This document shows positions 7,904 through 16,500 of a DNA stretch of 64,000 nucleotides, piece by piece. The position numbers and the translations under genes were made by a program. The DNA comes from Limnoglobus roseus (GTDB taxonomy: Bacteria > Planctomycetota > Planctomycetia > Gemmatales > Gemmataceae). The notes under the pieces were generated by a model. That model was given only the letters and a program-made list of their open reading frames with translations, did not search any database and was not told where the DNA came from. The stretch spans positions 8,322,163 through 8,386,162 of the forward strand of contig NZ_CP042425.1 of assembly GCF_008254045.1 (NCBI RefSeq). The letters are read 5' to 3'. How positions within the stretch are numbered: position 1 is the stretch's first letter; every line of letters starts with the position of its first letter.

Positions 7904-9403
7904 ATGCACCCGCTCGACCAAGCTCTCACGAACGAGTCGCTGTTCCAGGAATATGCCCGCCAGGAAACCCGCCGGCAGTTCTTCCGTTCCGCCGGGTTCG
8001 GCCTCGGCACCGCCGCCCTCGCGTCGCTCGGCGCGTCCGCGGCGGCCCCCGCACCACGGGGCGGGACGAAGACCGGCATCGGGGCGGCCCTGCCGGAGAC
8101 GCACTTCTCGGCGAAGTGCAAGAACGTCATCTACCTGCACATGGTTGGCGGACCGTCCCAGATGGACCTGTTCGACTATAAGCCGAAAATGGAGGAGTTC
8201 TACGACAAGGATCTCCCCGAAAGCATCCGCAATGGTCAACGGCTCACGACGATGACCAGCGGGCAAAAGCGGTTCCCGATCGCGCCGTCGAAGTACAAGT
8301 TCGCCCAGCACGGCAAGGGCGGCGCGTGGTTCAGCGACATCTGGAAGTGGAAGCCGAAGATGGCCGACGACATGTGCATCATCAAGTCGATGCACACCGA
8401 GGCCATCAATCACGAGCCGGCCATCACGTACATCCAGACCGGCAACCAGGTCACCGGGCGGCCGTGCCTCGGGGCGTGGATGAGCTACGGCCTCGGCAGC
8501 TTGAACCAGAACCTGCCGACGTTCGTGGTCATGGTCGCCACGCCGACGAATCAGGAACAGATTCAGGCCATCTCGGCCCGCCTCTGGCAGAGCGGCTACC
8601 TGTCGGGCGAACACGCCGGCGTGTCGTTCCGGTCGAAGGGCGATCCGATCCTGTTCATCAACAACCCGCCGGGCGTATCGTCCGACGTCCGCCGTAAGAC
8701 GCTCGACGGGCTGAAGAAGCTCAACGAGATCAACCACGAGCAACTCAACGACCCGGAAACGCAGACGCGGATCAGCCAGTACGAGATGGCCTTCCGCATG
8801 CAGGCGAGCGTCCCGGACCTGACCGACTTGAACAAGGAGACGGCGAAGACACTGGAGATGTACGGTCCCGACGTGAAGAAGCCCGGCAGCTTCGCGAACA
8901 CGGCCCTCATGGCCCGCAAGCTGGTCGAGAAGGGCGTGCGGTTCGTTCAGGTGTACCACAACAACTGGGACCACCACGGCAACCTTACAGGCCGGATGAA
9001 CTACCAAGTCACCGACGTGGACCAACCGTGCCACGCGCTCATCCAAGACTTGAAGCAGCGCGGCCTCCTCGACAGCACGCTCGTCATCTGGGGCGGCGAG
9101 TTCGGCCGGACGATCTACAGCCAGGGCGGGTTGTCGAAGACGAACTACGGCCGGGACCACCACCCGCGGTGCTTCACGATGTGGATGGCCGGCGGCGGCA
9201 TCAAGGGCGGCTACGTCCACGGCGAGACAGACGACTTCAGTTACAACATCGTCAAAGACCCCGTCCACCTGCACGACTGGCACGCGACCGTCTTGCACCT
9301 GCTCGGGCTGGACCACGAGCGGTTCACGTACCGCTACCAGGGTTTGGACCAAAAGCTGACGGGCGTCGAGAAGTCGAGCGTCATCAAGGCGTTGTTGGCG
9401 TAA
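7904..9403 (+). CDS. DUF1501 domain-containing exported protein
   Basis: This is a 499-residue DUF1501 protein of the alkaline-phosphatase-like superfamily. The twin-arginine signal RRQFFRSAGFGLG begins near residue 23 after a charged lead typical of planctomycete members, so Tat export is expected. Family landmarks include HMVGGPSQMDLFDYKP, GGEFGRT, GRDHHP and HATVLHLLGLDHERF. I chose ATG 7904, which begins the conserved N-terminus; the much longer open frame upstream overlaps the DUF1553 gene and is not coding. It lies 86 bases after that gene and is its obligate partner across planctomycetes. The activity is unproven; the fold suggests a metal-dependent sulfatase or phosphatase-like hydrolase. 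Confidence 0.93.
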   Translation: MHPLDQALTNESLFQEYARQETRRQFFRSAGFGLGTAALASLGASAAAPAPRGGTKTGIGAALPETHFSAKCKNVIYLHMVGGPSQMDLFDYKPKMEEFYDKDLPESIRNGQRLTTMTSGQKRFPIAPSKYKFAQHGKGGAWFSDIWKWKPKMADDMCIIKSMHTEAINHEPAITYIQTGNQVTGRPCLGAWMSYGLGSLNQNLPTFVVMVATPTNQEQIQAISARLWQSGYLSGEHAGVSFRSKGDPILFINNPPGVSSDVRRKTLDGLKKLNEINHEQLNDPETQTRISQYEMAFRMQASVPDLTDLNKETAKTLEMYGPDVKKPGSFANTALMARKLVEKGVRFVQVYHNNWDHHGNLTGRMNYQVTDVDQPCHALIQDLKQRGLLDSTLVIWGGEFGRTIYSQGGLSKTNYGRDHHPRCFTMWMAGGGIKGGYVHGETDDFSYNIVKDPVHLHDWHATVLHLLGLDHERFTYRYQGLDQKLTGVEKSSVIKALLA

Positions 9404-9415
9404 CGAGCGGCGAAC

Positions 9416-9440
9416 GCCCCGGCACGGTCGTGCCGGGGGC
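9416..9440. terminator. Hairpin between convergent genes (shared GGCACGG core)
   Basis: GCCCCGGCACG and CGTGCCGGGGGC form an 11-bp stem with one bulged G between the DUF1501 stop and the HAD gene stop. The core GGCACGGTCGTGCCGGGG recurs at 33061-33090 and, with one change, at 24771-24800. The following CTTCTACCTCAC is also shared with the 33 kb copy. Confidence 0.6.
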
Positions 9441-9443
9441 CTT

Positions 9444-10034
9444 CTACCTCACGTACCACCCGCGCACATCCACGCTCATCATTCCCGCCCGGCGGGCCGC
9501 TTCCAGGCCGATGTCGGTGTCCTCGAACACCACGCACGCCGTCGGCTCGACGCCCAACCGGCGGGCCGCTTCCAGGAACACGTCCGGCTCCGGTTTGTGG
9601 CGGGCGGTGTCTTCCGCACAGACGATCGTCGCGAACCAGTCCCGCACGCCGATTGCGTCGAGCGTCTGCCGCACCACGTCGCGGTAGCCGCCGCTCGCCA
9701 CCGCCATCGGCAGCTTGCCGCGGTAGGCGTCCGCGATTCGGAGGACTGCTTCCACCGCGGTGACCTCGTGCAGCAGTTCCAGAAAGTGCCCTTCCTTGGC
9801 CAGAACCATTGCCTCCACGTCGCCCACCGGCACGCCGGTTTCCTCGGACAGCAGCCGGATGATGCGGTTCGTCGGCATCCCGCCGAGTTCGTAGAAGCGC
9901 TTCTCGGTGAACGCGATGCCGTGCCGGGTCAGCATCGCCGTCCACGCGCGGAAGTGGATCGGCATCGTGTCGGCCAGCGTGCCGTCGCAGTCGAAGATCA
10001 GAGCCTGCGTGCCGGGCTGGGGTGTCCAGTTCAT
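9444..10034 (-). CDS. HAD-family phosphatase (beta-phosphoglucomutase-like)
   Basis: This is a 196-residue HAD hydrolase with all four motifs. Motif I is D15-C-D-G-T, motif II the Ser in VASGGY (near 95), motif III the Lys in ARHKPEPDVF (near 127) and motif IV EDTDIGLEAA (near 151). The helical C1 cap between motifs I and II places it with the beta-phosphoglucomutase / YqaB group, acting on small sugar phosphates. It lies nine bases downstream of the MFS transporter in the same direction, so transport and dephosphorylation of one substrate may be coupled. The exact substrate is not readable. Confidence 0.9.
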   Translation of the reverse strand: MNWTPQPGTQALIFDCDGTLADTMPIHFRAWTAMLTRHGIAFTEKRFYELGGMPTNRIIRLLSEETGVPVGDVEAMVLAKEGHFLELLHEVTAVEAVLRIADAYRGKLPMAVASGGYRDVVRQTLDAIGVRDWFATIVCAEDTARHKPEPDVFLEAARRLGVEPTACVVFEDTDIGLEAARRAGMMSVDVRGWYVR

Positions 10035-10043
10035 GCGGTGATT

Positions 10044-11558
10044 CTACGACCCCGCCTTCGCCGTGTCGGCGTCCAGCGACGACGCCCCGAATACCCACAG
10101 CGTGCCCCCGATGAGGATGAACACGGACGTGCCGAGGAACGCGGTCTGCAAACTCGCCACGTCGGCCACGAAGCCGATGATCGGCGGCGAGATCACGTCG
10201 CCCAGCATGTGGATGACCAGAATGTTGATCGCGTACCCCGTGGCCCGGATGTCGGACCGCATGACGTTTGCCAACAGAGTGTTCGCCGGACCGGTGTTGA
10301 AGAACAGGAAGAACACCGCGGCGAACAGTAAGCCCCAGGCCACCGGGAACGGCACGAGCAACGCTCCTACGAGGAACGGGAACGCCAGCATCGTCGACCA
10401 CCCGGCCGCGTGGAAGTACGCCCCGCGAATGCCCCGCCCGAGGAGGTACTCGCCGAACCACCCGCCGAGCAGCGTCGCCCCCAACCCGGAGACGACGACG
10501 ATCACGCCGAAGATGAGGTTGACCGTGCCGAGCGAGATCGAATCGGGCGTGGTGGCGGCCGTGAAAATGCGGTCGCCGTACTGCTTGAAATCATCCCCCG
10601 CGCGTTGGCGGTCTTCGGGGAGGGTGTCCCGAAGTTTCTGCTTGAATTCGGCGAACGACACCTGCGGCATCCCGGTCAGGGGCCGCAACTTCGCAACGAC
10701 CTCGTCCGGTACGACGGGGCGGTCGTCGCTCGTCCGCTCTTCTGCCAACGTCTCGAACGTCTTGTCCGTCACAGCGAACCGGGCCTCGCGCTGGAAGATG
10801 TAGGTCGGTGCCCACGCGGCCACGCCGCCGAGGACGAACGTCGTGCAGGTCATGCCCAGGCAGCCGATGACGAACGAGCGAATGGTCTTCAACTCCGCCA
10901 ACACCCGAAGGTAACTCGGCGGCGTCTCATCGACTCGGTTCGGTTGCGGCGGTTCCGGCATGAAGAAGCACTGCCAACCGAGAAACCAGCCGATGAACGT
11001 CACCAGGAAGGCGGTTCGCCAGCCGAAGTGTTCGCCAATCTGCCCGCCGATGACGAAGCCGAGAGCGCTGCCGACCGGGATGGCGAGGTAGAACAAAGCC
11101 ATCACCTTGCCCCGTTGGGAAACGGGGTAAAGGTCGGAGAGCATCGACGGCGCGACCGGGCCGTAGGCGGCCTCGCCGATGCCGACGGCGCAGCGTGTCA
11201 GCAGGAGCATGACGTAGCCGGTGGCCAGCCCCGACCCGCCCGACGCGAGGCTCCAGACGAGGACGCCAATTCCGACGACCCACCACCGCCGGCCGCGATT
11301 GCCGAACCAGCCGAACACCGGCGACAGCAGCGTGTACGAGACGAGGAAGACCGACGTCAAAAAGCCGAGTTTGGACTGCAACCACGGGTCGGCCGGGTCG
11401 AACAGGTTCGCGTCCAGTTGCAACCGCGGCAGCACGGCCGAGAGCACTTGCCGGTCGATGTAGTTGAAGAGATTGATGATGAAGAGTAACGCCAGCGCCC
11501 GCCCCGCCCCCGGCAGTGCCTCGCTCGGCCCGCCGTGGGTGTTGACCATGCCTGCCAT
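10044..11558 (-). CDS. MFS transporter (spinster-like) with extra cytoplasmic insert
   Basis: This is a 504-residue major facilitator transporter with about 12 membrane helices. The N-terminus has FNYIDRQVLSAV, typical of the spinster-like / phthalate-permease branch, and GNRGRRWWVVG gives the conserved loop 2-3 motif. Between the halves is an unusual soluble insert of roughly 80 residues (about 242-325, rich in charged residues, including PLTGMPQVSFAEFKQKL) that ordinary members lack. It is followed after nine bases by a HAD phosphatase gene. The substrate is unknown; an organic acid or lipid-like anion would fit the branch. Confidence 0.88.
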   Translation of the reverse strand: MAGMVNTHGGPSEALPGAGRALALLFIINLFNYIDRQVLSAVLPRLQLDANLFDPADPWLQSKLGFLTSVFLVSYTLLSPVFGWFGNRGRRWWVVGIGVLVWSLASGGSGLATGYVMLLLTRCAVGIGEAAYGPVAPSMLSDLYPVSQRGKVMALFYLAIPVGSALGFVIGGQIGEHFGWRTAFLVTFIGWFLGWQCFFMPEPPQPNRVDETPPSYLRVLAELKTIRSFVIGCLGMTCTTFVLGGVAAWAPTYIFQREARFAVTDKTFETLAEERTSDDRPVVPDEVVAKLRPLTGMPQVSFAEFKQKLRDTLPEDRQRAGDDFKQYGDRIFTAATTPDSISLGTVNLIFGVIVVVSGLGATLLGGWFGEYLLGRGIRGAYFHAAGWSTMLAFPFLVGALLVPFPVAWGLLFAAVFFLFFNTGPANTLLANVMRSDIRATGYAINILVIHMLGDVISPPIIGFVADVASLQTAFLGTSVFILIGGTLWVFGASSLDADTAKAGS

Positions 11559-11658
11559 TCGGACTCCTTGTCAGCCGCGGGGTTCCGTCGAGTTTCCATA
11601 CCCGCCGCCGACGGTTGGCGGTAGACTCATGGTATCCCGATCATCGCGAGTGTCGCTC

Positions 11659-12498
11659 ATGCCCTACTCTGCCGAAATCAGCCGGACGAACCCGGCGTGC
11701 GTCCTCATCCTCATCGACCAGTCGAAGTCGATGGACGAGCCGTTCGCCGGGCAGCCGGACAAGCTCAAGAGCGAGGGCGTGGCCGATGCCGTCAACCGGC
11801 TCATTCAGAATATGGTTCTGAAGTGCGCCAAGATCGACGGCGTGCGGGATTACTTCCACGTCGGCCTCATCGGCTACGGCGGCGAACTCCGGGCCGGCCT
11901 CGGCGGCTCGCTGCCGGACGACGTCCTCGTGCCGATCAGCAAACTCGCCGATAAGCCGCTGCGGGTCGAGAACCGCGTGCGGCTCGTGGAAGACGGCGAG
12001 GGCGGGACGATCGAGCAGAACGTGAAGTTTCCCGTCTGGTACGACCCGACGGCCCGCGGCCGCACGCTCATGAACGGGGCGTTCGAGGCGGCGGAACTCG
12101 TCATTTCGAGTTTCATCCTATCGTATCCGGAGTCGTACCCGCCGATGGTGTTGAACATCACCGACGGCAAGCCGAGCGACGCGAACCCCCTGCCCGTGGC
12201 CAACCGACTCAAAAAGGTGGGCGGGTCCGACGGCCCAGTGCTGGTCTTCAACCTGCTGCTCTCGGCCGAGCCGAAACCGCCGATCTACTTCATCGACGAT
12301 GAGAGCCTGTTGCTGGACACGTACTCGAAACTGCTTTTCCGGATGTCGAGTATCCTGCCGCCGAAGTTGGTGCAGGCCGCGAAGGCTGACGGCTTCCCCG
12401 TCAACGCTGGGGCGCGGGGCGTGGTGTTCAACGCCGACTTGGTTGCAGTTGTGCGGTTCCTCGACATCGGCACGCGGATTACAACGGGCTTGCGGTAG
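11659..12498 (+). CDS. vWA-domain protein, TerY-like
   Basis: This is a 279-residue single-domain von Willebrand A protein without a signal peptide. The metal-ion-dependent adhesion site is D20-Q-S22-K-S24 (LILIDQSKSMDEP), with downstream MIDAS elements TLMNGAF and NITDGKPSD. I chose ATG 11659, where homology begins; ATG 11629 is possible. It heads a rightward cluster: vWA, small membrane protein, PP2C phosphatase, protein kinase. This order matches the TerY-P triad described computationally in bacterial Ter stress systems, where the vWA protein is thought to bridge phosphatase and kinase. No other ter genes are visible in this window. Confidence 0.87.
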   Translation: MPYSAEISRTNPACVLILIDQSKSMDEPFAGQPDKLKSEGVADAVNRLIQNMVLKCAKIDGVRDYFHVGLIGYGGELRAGLGGSLPDDVLVPISKLADKPLRVENRVRLVEDGEGGTIEQNVKFPVWYDPTARGRTLMNGAFEAAELVISSFILSYPESYPPMVLNITDGKPSDANPLPVANRLKKVGGSDGPVLVFNLLLSAEPKPPIYFIDDESLLLDTYSKLLFRMSSILPPKLVQAAKADGFPVNAGARGVVFNADLVAVVRFLDIGTRITTGLR

Positions 12499-12515
12499 TC
12501 GGTTGAGGGCTTCAG

Positions 12516-12803
12516 GTGCTGAAATGCACGGTCGGATTGCTCATTCTCGCCGTACTGTCGTCGGGTGCTTTCCTCGCCCACGGGGTGACAACTGGAGTCT
12601 TAGTACCGTACCCTGAGGCGACATCGGAACAGACGGCATACGAAAATTACCACCTAGGGATCAGCGTGCCGCTGTTCGTCGCGTCGGCGGTGGCGTGGAT
12701 GCTTACCGGGATCGTCGCCATAACGTGCGCGGGCCGTTGGCTGATACAAGGCGGTCGCGCCAAATTGGCGGCCACATGGAAAAGGTCATGGCATTCTCAC
12801 TAG
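12516..12803 (+). CDS. Small hypothetical membrane protein in the vWA-PP2C-kinase operon
   Basis: This is a 95-residue protein with two predicted membrane helices (about 5-28 and 48-72) and a basic C-terminal tail. The start is GTG at 12516, 17 bases after the vWA stop. Its 3' end overlaps the start of the PP2C gene by 28 bases, which argues that it is translated as part of the operon. I recognise no family. A membrane anchor or adapter role for the cytosolic partners is only an inference from position. Confidence 0.55.
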   Translation: MLKCTVGLLILAVLSSGAFLAHGVTTGVLVPYPEATSEQTAYENYHLGISVPLFVASAVAWMLTGIVAITCAGRWLIQGGRAKLAATWKRSWHSH

Positions 12804-13540
12804 ACATCGTCGTGCGTACCACGCCCAAAGCTGGCAACACTGACGCGCAGAACGAAGACGCGGCCGCGGTCGCGCCGAAGTTGCGGCGGGCGGCCGTCGC
12901 CGATGGCGCGTCGGAAGGCTGGCAGTCGGGACCGTGGGCGAAGGTGATCGCGACGGCCTACGCCAAGACTCTGCCGGAGCCGACGACTTTCGAGAGTTGG
13001 GTGGCCACCGTCCGTGAACAGGCCCCGCGGTCGGAATCGAAATCGTGGTACGCCGAGGAGAAGCAAGCCCTCGGGGCGTTCTCCACACTCATCGGAGTGA
13101 CGTTCGAGGAAACCAAAGATGGTGGCATCAAGTGGCGGGCGCTGGCCGTCGGCGATTCTTGCCTGTTCCAGGTCCGCGGGGCGAAACTTCTCGCGAAATT
13201 CCCCGTTGAATCGGTGGCGGACTTCTCGAACCGGCCGCGGCTGATCGGCTCCGTGGACGTGCCGGCGGTGCCGGAAGCGGAATGGTTTGCCGGACGTGCG
13301 GAACTCGGGGACGTGTTTTACCTTCTAACGGATGCCGTCGCCGAGTGGTTTCTGAAAACCCGCGAAGCCAACGGCACGCCGTGGACCGAGTTAGATCGGG
13401 TAACGACTTCGTCACTCCCTCCCGCGGCATTTGCCTTCTGGATAAAATCGCTCCGGGATGCGAAGATGATGCGAAACGACGATTCGACGGCCATGAGAAT
13501 CACTCTCAGCCCCGGCGAACACGAACAGGACTCCCCATGA
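12776..13540 (+). CDS. PP2C-family serine/threonine phosphatase
   Basis: This is a 254-residue PP2C-like phosphatase. Metal-binding and catalytic landmarks are visible in order: NEDAAAVAP near 26, ADGASEG near 42, a GDS turn (AVGDSCLF) near 128, LTDAVAEWFL near 188 and the final RNDDSTAM near 238. The domain is shorter than eukaryotic PP2C and lacks extensions. ATG 12776 or 12788 could be the start. The stop codon overlaps the kinase start as ATGA (13537-13540), so phosphatase and kinase are translationally coupled and probably act on the same phosphosites. Confidence 0.88.
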   Translation: MEKVMAFSLDIVVRTTPKAGNTDAQNEDAAAVAPKLRRAAVADGASEGWQSGPWAKVIATAYAKTLPEPTTFESWVATVREQAPRSESKSWYAEEKQALGAFSTLIGVTFEETKDGGIKWRALAVGDSCLFQVRGAKLLAKFPVESVADFSNRPRLIGSVDVPAVPEAEWFAGRAELGDVFYLLTDAVAEWFLKTREANGTPWTELDRVTTSSLPPAAFAFWIKSLRDAKMMRNDDSTAMRITLSPGEHEQDSP

Positions 13541-16500
13541 GTTGGCCGATCTCGCAGGACTTCAACGAAGCCGTCCAGAACCCGGGGACCGCGTTCGGCG
13601 ACCCGGACCTGAAGTCCGGGACTGTGACCACGAATGCGATGGGCATGCCAGTGCCGCGGTCGGGCAACTACGCCGACGTGTACCAGGTCACATCGGCCAA
13701 CGGCCAGAAGTGGGCCGTGAAGTGCTTCACCCGGCCGACGTCCACCGGCCTCGACGCCCGGTACGCCGCCGTCAGCGAGCACCTCGCCAACGCGAACCTG
13801 CCGTTCAACGTCGGCTTCAAGTTTCTGCCGCAGGGCATCCGCATCCGCGGCCAGTGGTACCCGATCGTCAAGATGCAGTGGGTGGACGGCTTCCCGATCA
13901 ACGCCTTCGTCCGCGACAACCTCAACCGATCGACGATTCTCGAAAACATGCTCTCGCTGTGGGTCCGCCTCTGCCGGCGGTTGCGCGAGACGGGCATGGC
14001 CCACGGCGACATCCAGCACGGCAACGTGCTGCTCGTGCCGGCCGGCGGTAACTCCCTCGGTTTGAAGCTCGTGGACTACGACGGCATGTTCGTCCCGGCC
14101 CTGGCGAACCAGCCCTCCGGGGAAGCCGGCCACGCCAGCTACCAGCACCCGGAGCGCGTTGCGGCCGGCGTGTATTCGGCCGACCTCGACCGCTTCCCGC
14201 ACCTCGTCGTCGCGACGGCCCTTCGCGGCCTCCTCGTCGGCGGCAAGGCGCTCTGGGACCGCTACGACAACGGCGACAACCTGCTCTTCGTCGAGCGGGA
14301 CTTCCAGAATCCCGGCCAGTCGAAGCTGATGCGGGAACTGTGGGAGACGGGCGACCCGTTCACCGTCGGCCTCGTAGGCCACCTCGCGTTGAGTTGCGCG
14401 AAGCCGCTGCACCAGACGCCGTGGTTGGACCAACTCATGCCGGGCGGCCAACCGCCGATCTTGACGCCGAGCCAGGAACGGCAAGCCGCGGCCATTCTGG
14501 GCGTCCCCATGGGAGGGACGCCGGCCGGTGCGGAACCCGGTTTGCCGCCGGGTTCCGCACCGATGCCGGCTCTGCCACCGCAGCCGCAATACCCGCCGGG
14601 CTACGGCCCACCGCCGGGGTACGGCCCGCCCCCCGGTTACGCCCCGGCGATGCCGCCGCAACCGCCCGCGATGCCGCCCGGCGTGCAGGTGCCGGCCCCC
14701 GCTCCGCAATTCAACCTGAACTCGGAGGGCGACGAAGAGTCGATGGACTTCGACGGTGGCGTGCGCCGCCGGAAGCGGTCAAACAAGTCGAACCTGATTA
14801 CCGCGACCCTCGCCGGCGTGGTCATCCTCGGCAGCATCGTCGGGGCCACGGTGATGTTCGCGGGCAAGAAGAAACAGCCCGAGGTGGTCGAGAAGAACCC
14901 GGACGAAACCCCGGCGCCCGCTTCCACTCCTGTCGACCCTCCTGCGGTGAACCCGCCGGTCGAACCGCCCCCCGTCAATCCCATCCCGGTCAATCCGCCC
15001 GTCCAACCGCCGGCGGTGAAGCCGACGCCCCCAGTCGCGGCGGACACCGGCAAGGTCGTCTGGAGCGTTCCCGCCGGGGATCGGCCTGCCGATCGCGTCC
15101 AGTCAGCGACATTCACGTCTGACGGGACGAAGGTCTTTGCCGCCCCCGTCGGTCAGGGCGTGGTTCACGTTTTCGACGCCAAGACGGGGGCGAGAGTTTC
15201 GACGTTCCGCGACCACTCGCCGGGGTCGAACGTCCAGGCCTTCGCCATGCCCGGCGGTCGCATCGGGTCCGTCGCGTCGGCCGAGCCGGTCGTGACGATC
15301 TGGGACGCCGCGACGGCGAAGCCGGTCAGTCGCGCTCCGCGTGCGGAAGCCGTGCCGCCGTCCGGGGTGCTGGCCGACCAAAAGGGTCGGTATGTCGTCA
15401 TCCTGAAAAATCAGGGTGCGGGCAGCGTGATGGATCTGGAAACCGGCCGGGAGGTCGTGCCGATCACCGCAGCCAATCCGACGACCGGCCAACCTGGGAC
15501 GGCCATCGCCGCCGACGGATCGGCCGTGCTGACCATTGTGCAGGGGAACCTCTTCCGCACGACGGCCCTGCCCGGCGGGAAGACCGTAGTCGAGATCCCG
15601 ATTAAACTCGAAGGCGCGTCGATCCTCGCGTCCTGGTCGCCCGCCCGAAAGCTCGCGGCCGTTTTCCAGCGACGGGGCACGGCCATCCCGGGCATCGTTC
15701 ACGTCATCAACACCGAGTCGGGGGAAGTCATCAAAACAATCCCCGGGGCGAACACTCTGTCCGCCAGTTTCAGTGGCGACGGCACTTATTTGGCCGTCCC
15801 CCAGGGGACCGGCATCACCCTCTGGAAGACGGCCGACTGGACCCCGGCCGCAACGGTGAAGTTGCAACCCGCCTCGGTCCACAGTCTGACGTTGAGTGCC
15901 GACGGGCAGCAGGCCGTCGTGGCCGGACCCGGCACGACCCTGCAACTGGTGAGCTTCGCCGTGGACCCGGCCCCGACCGGCACTTCGAGCGACACCGGCT
16001 CTGGGGTTGCCAGCCGTTTAACGGAACTCGACTCGCTCTCCTCCGTTGATTTCGGTGTCGACGTTTCCCGCCGCCGGGCCGTCAATCGCACCGGGAAGAT
16101 TGTGTTCTTCTCCACCGACATGACCGTCTACCCGGCAGACGTCGCCGCCAAGAAGGTGACGAACCCTTACACCCCCGGCGGCCAGGTCCGGCAAATCTGG
16201 GCGACGGCCGGCGGCGAGTTGGTCGTCGAGGTTCGCAAGGACAAGAAGGTCGAATTGCACGTCGTCGACCCGCAGACGGGCAAGCTCACCGGCCCCGGGG
16301 TGGTCGTCGTCTCGCCGGACGAAATCCCGAAGCACGTGAACGTGTCGGCAAACGGCACCCTGGCAACCGTCGTGAAGGCGAACGGGCACCTCGCCCTCTT
16401 CGACCTGAAAGCCGGCAAGTCTTTCTACACTTATTTCCCCGACATGCCGGCCGTGAACGCATTCCCGAGTTCCGACGGCGAGCAGATCATTGCCGGGTGC

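Noticed and set aside
7379..9352. A 657-codon open frame antisense to the DUF1501 gene
   Set aside because: It is a shadow of a well-recognised gene on the other strand; no family features.
13282..13536. Upstream in-frame extension of the giant kinase
   Set aside because: It lies inside the PP2C gene; the ATGA overlap at 13537 gives the natural start.
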